Assembly: GCA_033398695.1 (NCBI GenBank)
Contig: CM065816.1
Coordinates: forward strand, 130,545,358-130,609,357
Reading direction: 5' to 3'
Source: Orobanche coerulescens
Lineage: Eukaryota > Streptophyta > Magnoliopsida > Lamiales > Orobanchaceae
DNA length: 64,000 nt
Under the pieces are notes generated by a model, which was not told the DNA's origin, searched no databases, and was given only the letters and a program-made list of their open reading frames with translations. Both the position numbers and the translations under genes were made by a program. This document shows, in pieces, positions 11,344 to 20,960 of the stretch (position 1 is the first letter of the stretch; each line of letters opens with the position of its first letter).

Positions 11344-12378
11344 TGTAATATACGGATTTTTGTACTTTTGATCATTTTTATTTTTGGTATTTTTTACGCT
11401 TTTGGAAACTCTCTTGTAATCACGTATATATTTTGAAACTATCTTGTTCTGCATCTTTTGTCAACTGAACGAGTTTCATGATGGTTTTTGTTGAATCCGT
11501 TTATCATTGTGACTTTATCGTGCTTTGGTATGATTCTCATAAATCTTGTTCAGAACGGTCGCTTCATTGATCCAATAAGTTCATTTACAATTTTCAGATG
11601 TGTTGTGAGACTTGGTATTAATGTTCGATCTCGAATCGTGTTTTCTGGATGTTTTGGGCCGTCTTATAATTTTCTAAAATTCTGGGTGTGTGTTTTCGTG
11701 TTCATTTTTCCGTACCTTCGGGAGGTCGGAATCGTGTGTTTGTTTTGTGATCGACTTCGTATTTGAAGACTCTACATAAGAGCTCTGTCGCATGTTAGCT
11801 TTGGTGCAAGTGCAGACAATCGAGGTGGCGAGACACGTCGTAGATTAGCAGCTAACTGCTGCACTTTTTTCACCTGGCAGGGACGCAGGAGCTGACATAC
11901 AAACTGACACACGAGCTGCTGCTTGTGTACCACAGCAAGAACTAGGCAGTGGTTTTCGCATGACCAAACGCACGGACTGACACACAAGTAGATTTGGTCG
12001 TGCCTAATTGTTTTGTTAAGCATACTGAGCAGACGCACGAGTCATGAACGAGCTACTGGTCGTGCGTGTCTGGTCATTCTCTCTGCCAGTATATAAATGT
12101 GACAGTCAGCTTTTGAGCTCATTTATCATCTCCTCTATTCCTCTCTGGTGATTTGGGCATTCCAAGGCAAAACTTTGTCAAGATATCATCAATCATCAAC
12201 ATTCTTGAGCTTCTAATGTGATTAAATCATCAACTATCCATCTCTTCTCCTTTGAATTGAGGTAAATTCCTTGAAAGCCCTAGTTTGGGTAGTTTTGGGG
12301 GTTTTATTTGATTCGACTGTTTAACCCATTTTTTATCATAGAAACCTTGAGTTTATGATTAATCTTACTTGTCTATGC
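11344..12378 (+). mobile_element. A-type LTR, left part (split by element B)
   Basis: Starts TGTAATATAC. It contains CGCACGAG/CTCGTGCG-like repeats (about 11880-12065), a TATA box (GTATATAAATG, 12089-12099) and a donor-like GAGGTAAATT with GT at 12262. It is interrupted at 12379 by element B and resumes at 28290. The 92-codon and 88-codon open frames here have no recognisable domain and I do not call them genes. Confidence 0.8.
12089..12099 (+). promoter_or_regulatory. TATA box of the A-type LTR
   Basis: GTATATAAATG lies about 745 bp into the LTR, downstream of cgcacgagtcatgaacg and ctggtcgtgcgtg. Motif array followed by TATA is the same order as in the other LTRs. Confidence 0.6.
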
Positions 12379-12383
12379 GCCAC
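12379..12383. repeat. target site duplication GCCAC (left, element B)
   Basis: GCCAC precedes the left LTR of B and recurs at 28285-28289 after the right LTR. This shows that 12384-28284 was inserted into one continuous A-type LTR. Confidence 0.93.
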
Positions 12384-13370
12384 TGACACGTCTTTTGTGT
12401 AACTATCGCAAGTGCACGATATCGTATCAAGTAGTAAGTGGAATTTTTTAGTCCGGTATATCGATCCCACGAGGAAGTTAGGTTATATATTGAATTATAC
12501 ACTATTTAACTATTTGTTATAGAGATTTATATGATTTAAACACACAATTTAAGAGTTTGGTTTGACAATTGCAATGAAAATGCAATAATAGTTCTAAAAT
12601 TCAAGGAAATGAAAGATTGCACTAATAATAGATTAATAAAAGATAAAATGAAATAGTTGGGATTACAAACTTAGTTCATCATTAGTTATAGAAGATGTAT
12701 AGGAGATCATAAGATGAATTTACTTATTATGTTGTGTAGATTCGATTTTCCTTAAAAAGACGGTTCCTCTTTCGAATGTCAAAACGCCCCTTATATATTG
12801 AATCAATCGACTATATTTCTATGTTGATTGGCTTCAATACATAGCATTAGATTTTATGAAAATAACTTAAAGAATCATCTTAGGTCTAGAGATATGTTTC
12901 TATCCGCTAGAACAACTTAGAGTGAAGATCATTTGATCTAATCAAACATATTTTCTTTCGAAACATATGAAGACCATAAATATCGTCATTTATTGGCCAA
13001 ATAAATAAAGATTGGTAAAACAATGAAAATCACATACAATAATAAGCAATTCATAATAGATCTTTATACAAACTTAAATAACATGACTAACCTTGTTTAT
13101 AATCCCAACTTAGGTAACTTAGCCCATTAAGGGTTTATTCAACATATTACAAGCTTGAGTGGTCATTAATAGTTGAAAAAGGGAAAGAATTGATCCTAAC
13201 TCCCTTAGTAGATAAAGGAGAAAGAAGCAATAAACTCCCTCAACAGCATAAGCTAAACCACACTTACACAAATCACTCAAGAACACAAGTGTGTTCTTGA
13301 CACAAAAAGAAAAAGTATTACAATGTGAGAAAATATAAGATGAATGATGAATAATGATGGATCTAAGGGG

Positions 13371-13380
13371 TCTATTTATA
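13371..13380 (-). promoter_or_regulatory. TATA box in the 3' LTR of element B
   Basis: TATAAATAGA on the minus strand, about 120-230 bp downstream of the palindrome array. In the 5' LTR the matching site (about 18308-18318) has lost about 10 bp, including this box. Confidence 0.6.
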
Positions 13381-13503
13381 CACCTAAAGTCATCTAATAG
13401 TTCTAAAACTCCAGCATTATTATATTAGATCGGATCAATGATAGTCATCCCTCAATAATAGACCAAAAGTCTAAAAAATTAGACAATGATCACAATCTGT
13501 CAA

Positions 13504-13605
13504 GAGTTACGACCGTAACTATGATGACTTACGGCCGTAACATTGAGGATTTACGGATGTAACATGGCTTCGTAAAGTTGCATTTTTGTGAGTTACGCCT
13601 GTACA
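13504..13605 (-). promoter_or_regulatory. array of GTTACGGCCGTAAC-type palindromes in the element B LTR
   Basis: Visible units are GTTACGACCGTAAC, CTTACGGCCGTAAC, a weaker TTACGGATGTAAC and GTTACGCCTGTAC-like ones. The 5' LTR copy (18435-18494 and 27841-27900) has more units, including a perfect GTTACGGCCGTAAC. The half-site TTACG is shared with the arrays in the Tekay-type LTRs. Confidence 0.6.
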
Positions 13606-13983
13606 TGCCCGTATGGAGTTTCAGACTTCATTTTCAGCCCAGAATTTCTTAGACTTTGCGTTTTTGCCCCAAATCTTCTTCGGATGATAACTTTTGATAT
13701 TTAACTCGGATTTTGAATCCAGAAAGACTGCCGAACTTGTCTCAGAAAGCCCTACAGCATGAATACATAAAAAATTCAACAAAGAAAATATTTTATAAAC
13801 ATGTTATTTCTTGAGTAAATCAGTAATTCAATCCGATTAAAACTAAATTTACATCTTCATCCAATAAAAATAAAATTATTAAAAGCTAATTAATTCTAAG
13901 CAAAAATGAGTAGACTAGCTCAATTATGGGTGAAATATATCGATACAAACCATGGATAAGTGTATAAAACTGACACTTATCAG

Positions 13984-13994
13984 ACCCCCAAACT
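13984..13994 (-). other. polypurine tract of element B
   Basis: On the minus strand, AAGTTTGGGGGTC lies just before TGATAAGTG (the LTR start). This is the purine-rich pattern typical of Tat/Ogre-group elements. Confidence 0.75.
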
Positions 13995-14460
13995 TGAATT
14001 CTTGCTAGTCCCAAGCAAGACTCTTTATTAATCACACTCCAAAAAATAAGAATAAAAATAAGACAAAAATAATAATACACACATAAATTAAGAAAAATAA
14101 TCATATAAAAAGAGGATAATAGATCAAAATGCCATTAATACACAATAACCAGCTTTATACAGTAGATAGAAATGAATCAAGATTCAAAATAAATCTACTA
14201 ATGATTTTGAAGTTAAAACACGGTTTTATTTTTGTAATTCCAAAATGCAAGGTTTCCCCCCAAAAGGTTGATTATTTCTTTCCCACTCGTGATACACACG
14301 ACTCCCTTTAATGGTTGCTCTCGATCACTCGTTTATTTTTCGACTCAATATGAAGAAGAATTTCATCGGTGTCATCAAATATTGTGATTGTTCACGAAAT
14401 TGAGTGTATTGAAATTCAGCCGCTAATTAATTCAAATCTGCTCATAAACTACATCCCTTT
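13995..14460 (-). other. non-coding internal part of element B next to the 3' LTR
   Basis: AT-rich sequence with only short chance open frames and no recognisable protein. I see nothing else in it. Confidence 0.6.
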
Positions 14461-14742
14461 TAGTGATAGCTTTCACACCGTTATTTGCTAACGTGTAGCT
14501 CTTTTCACCAACACAATTTCCATTTTTTTTTAGGTGATAGCTTTCACACCGTTATTTGCTAACGTGTAGCTATTTTCACCAACACATCTTTCATTTTGTT
14601 TAGGTGATAGCTTTCACACCGTTATTTGCTAACGTGTAGCTCTTTTCACCAACACAATTTCCATTTTTTTAGGTGATAGCTTTCACACCGTTATTTGCTA
14701 ACGTGTAGCTCTTTTCACCAACACAATTTCCATTTTTTTTAG
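14461..14742. repeat. four tandem copies of a ~70 bp unit inside element B
   Basis: Four near-identical units begin at about 14463, 14534, 14604 and 14673. Each contains gatagctttcacaccg, ttatttgctaacgtgtagct and ttttcaccaacac, and they differ mainly in the length of the T-run between units. Each unit holds the inverted repeat CGTTA-TTTGC-TAACG. The array probably grew by slippage or unequal exchange. Confidence 0.95.
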
Positions 14743-14749
14743 GGAATAG

Positions 14750-15597
14750 AATTTTTGCAGAAAATCGTTTATTAGCTAAGCATGAAAAATCAAAAACTCC
14801 ACACATTAATTAAATTTCAGTTCTATTTTTCAGCAACCGACTGATTCTTCTTTTCTCAAGGAAACGAATGACTCGATTTTACATAATAAATACAAGGCTT
14901 GGAAATAGAGATTAAGGCTCAAAAATTTTGGAATATACAATTTTTTAACCGGTTAAAATGATTTTAGAAGCTTGTATATAACTAATTTATTGGTGTTATG
15001 GCCAGATCTAGAAATCTCACAAATCAAAATAAACAATATATATATATATATATATATACACACACTTACCTAAAAAATCAAAGCCAAATAAAAATAATAA
15101 AAACACACCACACACTACACACCATTAACACAATCATACGATTCAAAACAAAATAAATACAACAGTTCAAAAATACCCCCGAACTTGAAAAAGAAACTGT
15201 CCTCAGTTTAAAAAAAATAAAATAAAAAAAATAAAATAAAAAGCAAGGGAGAAAAGCAGAATACTCCCTGTTATGAAAGTTGATGCTTGAGCTAACGCCT
15301 TTTTGACTCTGCAAGAGAACAAAAATATATGAGGCAAACAACAAAAGAAAATAAAATATACCCGGAAGTATAACATAATTTTTAAGATGCGCTTCAGCAA
15401 AGTCCAAAGAGTCGCCTTACGCTGCCATCAATGTTTTTTTTAAACAACAATAAAAATTACAGCAATAAAATAACAATACATAAATTGCGAATAGATGCGC
15501 GTCAAGAGATCAAGAAGAAACTCCTTAAGCTGCCATCATTTAGCACGATTTTTACACATGACAGAAAGTAAAAATACAAGAGGTCCGACATGGGTTA
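14750..15597. other. AT-rich non-coding internal region of element B
   Basis: Contains a TA microsatellite (15036-15060), A-rich runs (15209-15241), and two diverged copies of a ~47 bp unit at about 15387-15433 and 15493-15540 (agatgcgc...cttacgctgccatcaa and agatgcgc...cttaagctgccatcat). No protein family is recognisable. The open frames here are low-complexity. Confidence 0.6.
15036..15060. repeat. TA dinucleotide microsatellite
   Basis: About 11-12 TA units followed by CACACAC. Confidence 0.9.
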
Positions 15598-16253
15598 TCA
15601 AAGGGAGAGGAATGAATCCACTTTTTGTTTTCTCACGGTAAAATCTTCCATCCAGACAATAGTAGCTAGAGCTGGATCTGATTGAGGAACAAATCCAATG
15701 AGTTTTTTGATTAGTTCTTCTGGTGTTGTTGCAATGACTATGATTCGTTTAGCACGCTCGGAAATAAAACCCTTTTCAGTGGAGTAGTTGATGAAAGATA
15801 GTAAACCATTAAAGAAACCATTGATATTAAGCAGACCTATTGGTTTTTGATGAACATTTAGCTAGGCTCTGGTAACCACGTGAAAAAGTTCCTCAATAGT
15901 GCCAAAACCACCGAGAAGGGTGATAAAGGTGCCAAAATTATTTATCATGTGAGTTATGCGATCTTGCATATTTACAGCTCTAAACTAATCTCCAATAGTT
16001 GCCCCGGTGATTTTACTTTCAGCTAGAGGTTTTGGAATTATTCACAACACTCTTACTCCTTCCATATAGGCTGAAGCAGCAGCTCGTCCCATTAATCCTA
16101 GACTTCCTCCTCCGTAAACTACATGAATGCATTTTTCTCCTAAGGTACGACCCAAGTTGTGGGATGCTTCAGTAAAGCATGCCTCTTTTCCATAACTAGC
16201 TCCACCAAAAATGCAGACTGGCTAAATTTTTTTGTGGAAGATGATGATTCCAT
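15598..16253 (-). pseudogene. LOG-like pseudogene (cytokinin riboside 5'-monophosphate phosphoribohydrolase) inside element B
   Basis: LOG enzymes release active cytokinin bases from their nucleotides. The translated frame shows VCIFGGASYGKEA (family: C-F/V-C-G-S-S-x-G), VVYGGGSLGLMG, IIPKPLAESKITGATIGD, LLGGFGTIEEL (family PGGYGTxEEL, the signature loop), HQKPIGLLNINGFFNGLLSF, GFIS and TTPEELIKKL, in the right order. Total length is about 218 codons, matching the family. There are no introns. In-frame stops replace the Gly before IIPK (TGA), a codon after TIGD (TAG) and the Gln/Trp-region codon after VTRA (TAG). A frameshift in an A-run follows the ATG at 16251-16253. PGGYG reads LGGFG. This is probably a processed copy caught by the retrotransposon; capture rather than later insertion is inferred from its position and strand. 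It is not a working enzyme. Confidence 0.85.
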
Positions 16254-16653
16254 TTTTGAAAAGAAATTTATTTGAGAAAAAAGAGAAAAGTACAAATTTG
16301 AGGTATGAATAAAAGAAGCAAGCACAATGTTTATTTATAGAATAAAAATGAGGTAAAATTGTTTAACAAGTTTTGTGATTGCATTGATTGCGCTTCAACT
16401 ACTCAATAGAATAATGAATGCATTTATGCGTATCACCCCTTTTTTTATTCAGAAAATCTCACCATACGACAAAAATAAAAGATACTCACGTGTATGTACA
16501 GTAGTTGTGATTGTGGCTCACATCTTCCTCTGATTTTACGTTCAGAAACGGCCTAAACGCCTTCTATGAGTCGGGGAGAAGCTTCCCATCCAATTTTCTT
16601 ACAAATTGGCAAACGGGGTCTTTTAACGTCAGATTCCCAAGACGTTGTTCATA
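16254..16653 (-). other. non-coding spacer in element B between ORF151 and the LOG-like pseudogene
   Basis: AT-rich sequence with a short run ccttttttttattc near 16437-16450. On the minus strand it could be the 5' untranslated part of the captured transcript. No conserved product is seen. Confidence 0.5.
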
Positions 16654-17109
16654 TTATGGTTTGAATTTATTCCACAAACACCGAATTCCGTAATGTACGG
16701 GTCCACTAGGATGCGTGTCAAGAGAAGTTTCAATATTATCTAAATTCTCTTTATTCAGACCATCCTTAATGAACTGAATTTTATCTTCTCTGTTTGTAGA
16801 TGGAATTCCTAAAGATCGACATTTTAAATTACAGTTCCATCTAGCACATTTATAGCAAACGGCTATTATCTTTGCTCGTCGTTTCTTGGCATATGAACTT
16901 TTTCCAAGCCCTGGTAAAAATCTAGTAGGTATTTCTGTGAATTCACCTGCTATTCTCACTTTGGCTTCAATAATGAATCTAATGTCAAAAGGTATGCTTT
17001 TATTCATAAGCAACCTCATCCTTTCAAGTCTTGCCTTGTAAATTTTTAAAATTACTTTTTTGCTAAGAAAGGGAAATCTCTTTTTAATACTATTCAAAGG
17101 TTCTTCCAT
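16654..17109 (-). CDS. unidentified 151-residue protein with Cys cluster, element B
   Basis: I do not recognise the family. The frame is intact from ATG (17107-17109) to stop, and it is the first ORF after the primer binding site in element orientation (about 190 nt downstream). It has a basic N-terminal half with an amphipathic stretch (residues 12-35, FPFLSKKVILKIYKARLER), a basic cluster YAKKRRAK (73-80), and a C-x2-C-x4-C-x3-C cluster at C85, C88, C93 and C97 that could bind zinc. No membrane segment is seen. Ogre-type elements carry an extra ORF of unknown function upstream of gag, and this position fits that. Alternatively it is another captured host fragment. It is the only intact sizeable ORF in an otherwise dead region. 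Confidence 0.5.
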   Translation of the reverse strand: MEEPLNSIKKRFPFLSKKVILKIYKARLERMRLLMNKSIPFDIRFIIEAKVRIAGEFTEIPTRFLPGLGKSSYAKKRRAKIIAVCYKCARWNCNLKCRSLGIPSTNREDKIQFIKDGLNKENLDNIETSLDTHPSGPVHYGIRCLWNKFKP

Positions 17110-17300
17110 GATAGAAAAAAAAAATATCTAAATATATCAGTTGTTGTGGGAAACTGAAAAATCCGACTTTAATAGTCACGGAGTACCGTTATCCGCCACT
17201 TGACCGGACAAACACAATTGAGTACTAAGTTACAACGTCGAGAAATTGTATCCTATAACAATAGTTTACAATGTAAGATTTCAAATATAACACTTATACT

Positions 17301-17318
17301 TCCCCAGCACCGGCGCCA
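17301..17318 (-). other. primer binding site of element B
   Basis: The minus strand reads TGGCGCCGGTGCTGGGGA, 6 nt from the LTR edge. This type is common in Tat/Ogre/Athila-group elements and fixes the orientation of element B. Confidence 0.88.
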
Positions 17319-17324
17319 AAAACT

Positions 17325-18494
17325 TGACCCGTCTTTTGTGTAACTATCGCAAGTGCACGATATCGTATCAAGTAGTAAGTGGACTTTTTGAGTCCGGTTT
17401 ATCGATCCCACGAGGAAGTTAGGTTATATATTGAATTACACACTATTTAACTATTTGTTATAGAGATTTATATGATTGAAACACACAATTTAAGGGTTTG
17501 GTTTGACAATTGCAATGAAAATGCAATAATAGTTCTAAAATTCAAGGAAATGAAAGATTGCACTAATAATAGATTAATAAACGATAAAATGAAATAGTTG
17601 GGATTACAAACTTAGTTCATCATTAGTTATAGAAGATGTATAGGAGATCATAAGATGTATTTACTTATTATATTGTGTAGATTCGATTTTCCTTAAAAAA
17701 CGGTTCCACTTTCGAATGTCAAAACGCCCCTTATATATTGAATCAATCCACTATATTTCTATGTTGATTGGCTTCAATACATAGCATTAGGTTTTATGAA
17801 AATAACTCAAAGAATCATCTAAGGTCTAGAGGTCTATTTCTATCCGCTAGAACAACTTAGAGTGAAGATCATTTGATCTAATCAAACATATTTTCTTTCG
17901 AAACATATGAAGACCATAAATATCGTCATTTATTGGCCAAATAAATAAAGATTGGTAAAACTATGAAAATCACACACAATAATAAGTAATTCATAATAGA
18001 TCTTTATACAAACTTAAATAACATGACTAACCTTGTTTATAATCCCAACTTAGGTAACTTAGCCCATTAAGGGTTTATTCAACATATTACAAGCTTGAGT
18101 GGTCATTAATAGTTGAAAAAGGGAAATAATTGATCCTAACTCCCTTAGTAAATAAAGGAGAAAGAAGCAATAAACTCCCTCAACAACATAAGCTAAACCA
18201 CACTTACACAAATCACTCAAGAACACAAGTGTGTTCTTCACACAAAAAGAAAGTATTACAAAGTGAGAAAATATAAGATGAATGATGAATAATGATGGAT
18301 ATAATGGGTCTATTTAGTCATCTAATAGTTCCAAAACTCCAGCATTATTATATTAGATTTGATCAATGCCATCCATCCCTCAGTAATAGACCAAAAGTAT
18401 AAAAAATTAGATAATAATCACAATCTGTCAAGAGTTACGGCCGTAACTTGCAGATGTTACGACCGTAACTATGATGACTTATGGCCGTAACATT
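17325..18494 (-). repeat. 5' LTR of element B, part left of the element C insertion
   Basis: Repeats 12384-13560 with a few percent differences by eye. A deletion of about 10 bp near 18308-18318 removes the TATA box found in the other LTR. Palindrome units GTTACGGCCGTAAC and GTTACGACCGTAAC lie at about 18435-18476. It is cut at 18495 by element C, and the rest is at 27846-28284. Confidence 0.9.
18490..18494. repeat. target site duplication ACATT (left, element C)
   Basis: ACATT before the LTR start recurs at 27841-27845 after the LTR end. Confidence 0.95.
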
Positions 18495-18739
18495 TGTAAT
18501 ATCCGCATTTTTATTCCCCCTTGTATTTTCTTTTTCGGCATATTTCACGATAGTAGTGACCCTCGTGTATCTTTCAGCGTATCTTTCCTACTATCTATTG
18601 ATTTGATTCCCGTTATTGTTGTGCGGAACCGCCGTTTCGGGGTTGCCATGGATCCATTCTACGTTATGATGCCTGTTGAGATGTTCCGTTTAACGTTTCG
18701 TTCATATTCCGGTGTTTTGGACCGTCTATATCTCGTACC

Positions 18740-19263
18740 TAGCGCACGCTATATTTTCGGCATAGCGCACGCTAGGGGTCGCTTGGTAGCGCACGCTACG
18801 ACCGTTTCGTAGCGCGCACTAGAGGGCAAGCCCTGGGAGTGGCGGTGCTATTTTACAGCCTTCTGGACTGGCGTATTAGCATACGCTACGTAGACTACCG
18901 CACGCTAATGTCGGGAGGCTAGCGCACGCTGATAATACCTGGTAGCGTGCGCTAGCGTGAGTGTCCAGTACTGGACAGTTTTCTACTGAACTCGGTCAGG
19001 TGCCAGGTAACGCACGCTACGCTCGTGCGTTAGCGCACGCTAGCGGATCAGGTGAGTTCGGACGATTTGTCACCGGACTCGGATCGATGCCCAGTACCAC
19101 GCTATTGGTCGATAGCGCGCGCTACCGATAGGTTATTAGCGCACGCTACGCTTGGAGTAGCGCCGCAAACGGCGTAAGTCCGCTCTTTGGGTGACGCTAA
19201 CTATTTTGGCCTGTAATTTTATCCCGTTAGCGCACGCTAACCTTGAGGATTAGCGCACGCTAA
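18740..19263 (+). promoter_or_regulatory. U3 array of TAGCG-N2-CGCTA dyads (element C, 5' LTR)
   Basis: About fifteen full or degenerate copies, for example at 18740-18751, 18763-18774, 18787-18798, 19227-19240 and 19250-19263 (the last two as TTAGCGCACGCTAA). The cluster ends 3 bp before the TATA hairpin. The 3' LTR copy (about 25880-26410) differs from it mostly inside the array. Confidence 0.65.
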
Positions 19264-19265
19264 CA

Positions 19266-19290
19266 CTCCCTGGCTATATAAACCAGGGAG
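19266..19290 (+). promoter_or_regulatory. TATA box enclosed by an 8 bp perfect inverted repeat (element C, 5' LTR)
   Basis: CTCCCTGG, then CTATATAAA, then CCAGGGAG. The TATA box forms the 9 nt loop of a perfect 8 bp dyad. The same arrangement lies at 26414-26438 in the 3' LTR. Confidence 0.75.
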
Positions 19291-19975
19291 TTGACCCAGA
19301 TGAGTAGATTAGTTTCATTTCGTTTCCTCTCCGCGATGCAGAGCTCCTCCGGGCGATTTCCGAGCGATTCTTCCCTTCGATTATTTCAGGCATCCTCTAC
19401 CTTGGGTTTTTCAAGTAGATTAACAACACCTACTTGTGTTCTTCATCATCAATCCAAGGTAAATCTCTTAGAACCCTACTTTTCAATAAATTGGGGGTTT
19501 TGGGATTTTCTTCCGATCCGTTCCGTTTTGTTGATGGATTCATGATGAATATGATTAATCTTGTTGGTATTCTTAGTTTCCCTACGGATTCATGGTATAT
19601 TTTGTGGTTTTTACGGAATCGAGAGGGTTTGGTTGTGGTCCGACATCGTTGTTGTTCATATACGAATATACATGAATCATAGGCGGGTTTTCGGGTGTAT
19701 TTCAATTTCCGTATTCATTTAGAAATGGTGGTAATTGTATTCTTCGAATCGTTAGGTTCGGTTTCATTGGTTTCTAGCGTTCGTCGGTGACTCTCCTTTC
19801 CGTTCATTGTGTCGTCAATAATTCAAGGCAAGTATTTTTGGAAACCTTTATGCTTAACGTGGAATGGTAATGTATTTTGTGTGTGATTTGCTCACCTCGT
19901 GTTGGTCCGACGGGATCAAGGAGGGAATCCAAAGGTTTGCGTCCCAGATTCATGAGTTTGTTTAGCTAGCCAGTG

Positions 19976-20131
19976 CGGGAGGGTCCTTAGAGGCCTCGTG
20001 CGGGAATCTATGATATGACTCTGTTCCCAAGGCGATGCATGTGCGTGTTTTGTTTTATAATATAGCCAGTGCGGGAGGGTCCTTAGAGGCCTCGTGCGGG
20101 AATTTATGATATGACTCTGTTCCCAAGGCAA
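19976..20131 (+). repeat. tandem ~65 bp repeats with GGGAA/TTCCC stems (element C, 5' LTR)
   Basis: Two near-identical units (gccagtgcgggagggtcctt ... gactctgttcccaaggc) are separated by about 25 bp. Each can form CGGGAA...TTCCC(A)AG. A related unit just upstream (19905-19955) has GACGGG, then GAATCC, with GGATTC in the 3' LTR. They occupy the same place as the GACGGG-hairpin repeats of Element 1. Confidence 0.7.
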
Positions 20132-20697
20132 ATTGTTTAACTGTTTATTTCCGGAAAAGACATGTCTAGTTTTGGTTTTTGAAATGATATTGGTGCATGT
20201 ACTATGAAATGTGTAAGCGATTGGTTTGCCTTGATTACTTGTACTAGCGTAATTGCTAACCCCTTTGGGGGACCCGTTTCGGGGAAATTCTTGTTATGGA
20301 TTTCGTGTTATGATTATCCGGACGAGCGAGCATCGGGACAGTACGAGGATGTAGGCCAGGGTCGTTGACATGTGCATTTGGGTCGTCTTATTTCCTTTGT
20401 CTAATTCGATATGGTTGTTTCCTATATTTCTAAACTTATAGATTGTACTCGCGAGTACTTAGGCTTTTCCTTTCGGATTGTGTTTGGACTTCGTTGGAGT
20501 TACTGTATTTGTCGGTTGATGTTTATTGTGCCAGTTGTACCGGACGTGTTGTTTTATGTTCTTGTTGTTAACAATTGTTTCCTTGCTAACCGAGATGGTT
20601 AGTCGAGAGGTGTTTTCTTGTGTTAGCCTGGTGGATCCCATGTAGGGGTCCACGGCGCTGTAATACACCTCGAATATCTTGGGGGTGTTACAGAAAA

Positions 20698-20709
20698 TGG
20701 TATCAGAGC
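20698..20709 (+). other. primer binding site of element C
   Basis: TGGTATCAGAGC, 5 nt after the LTR end, is complementary to initiator Met tRNA. Confidence 0.93.
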
Positions 20710-20960
20710 ACTAGGTTTATGGATACCTAGGCTTGTCGGTTATTTGGGTCTAGTCGTGTTTTGTTTTGCACATTGTCACACCGCTGCCGGCATCTCAGTA
20801 CTTCCAGTGTTCGTAAGTTCCCTTACTCGATTCATTATTTTTTTTGTACTGTCTTCCGTTTCCTGAACTATGGTTATTCTCCCTCCTTTGCTTATCATCG
20901 TGGTTGCTTCTTCCTTCCTTACTCATCCTCGATATACTTTTGTTATCTCTTAACACCAGT
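20710..20960 (+). other. leader of element C with possible short intron
   Basis: Contains GTAAGT at 20813-20818 and a CAG at 20957-20959, one nucleotide before the gag ATG. A 147 nt intron would bring gag close to the spliced leader. The open frame that reads through from 20844 is a hydrophobic extension not shared with Element 1, so I do not treat it as coding. Confidence 0.35.

Larger units (their letters stand above)
12384..13982 (-). repeat. 3' LTR of element B
   Basis: About 1.6 kb and nearly the same as the LTR parts at 17325-18489 and 27846-28284. In element orientation it has an array of GTTACGGCCGTAAC-type palindromes (about 13504-13605) and then a TATA box (TATAAATAGA, complement of 13371-13380). 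No gene is present. Confidence 0.9.
18495..20692 (+). repeat. 5' LTR of element C
   Basis: TGTAATATCC...GGGGGTGTTACA. Notable content: the TAGCGCACGCTA array 18740-19263, a 14 bp perfect palindrome GTCCAGTACTGGAC (18963-18976), a TATA box within an inverted repeat (19266-19290), a donor-like AAGGTAAA (GT at 19459), and two 65 bp repeats (19976-20041, 20066-20131). The acceptor site is changed to TTTCGTG (20301-20307), where the 3' LTR has TTTCAGG. Confidence 0.95.

Noticed and set aside
15078..15407. 109- and 65-codon Phe/Leu-rich frames on the minus strand (membrane protein?)
   Set aside because: Low-complexity translation of A/T-rich runs, overlapping in two frames; no family.
18740..19263. 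CRISPR-like array of the repeated TAGCGCACGCTA motif
   Set aside because: Repeats are short, in both orientations, irregularly spaced and inside plant LTRs; no cas genes or spacer structure.
20844..20960. N-terminal hydrophobic extension of element C gag
   Set aside because: Lies in the leader, is not shared with Element 1, and a Gag start MDAGG with Arg-Gly tract at 20961 fits the family better.
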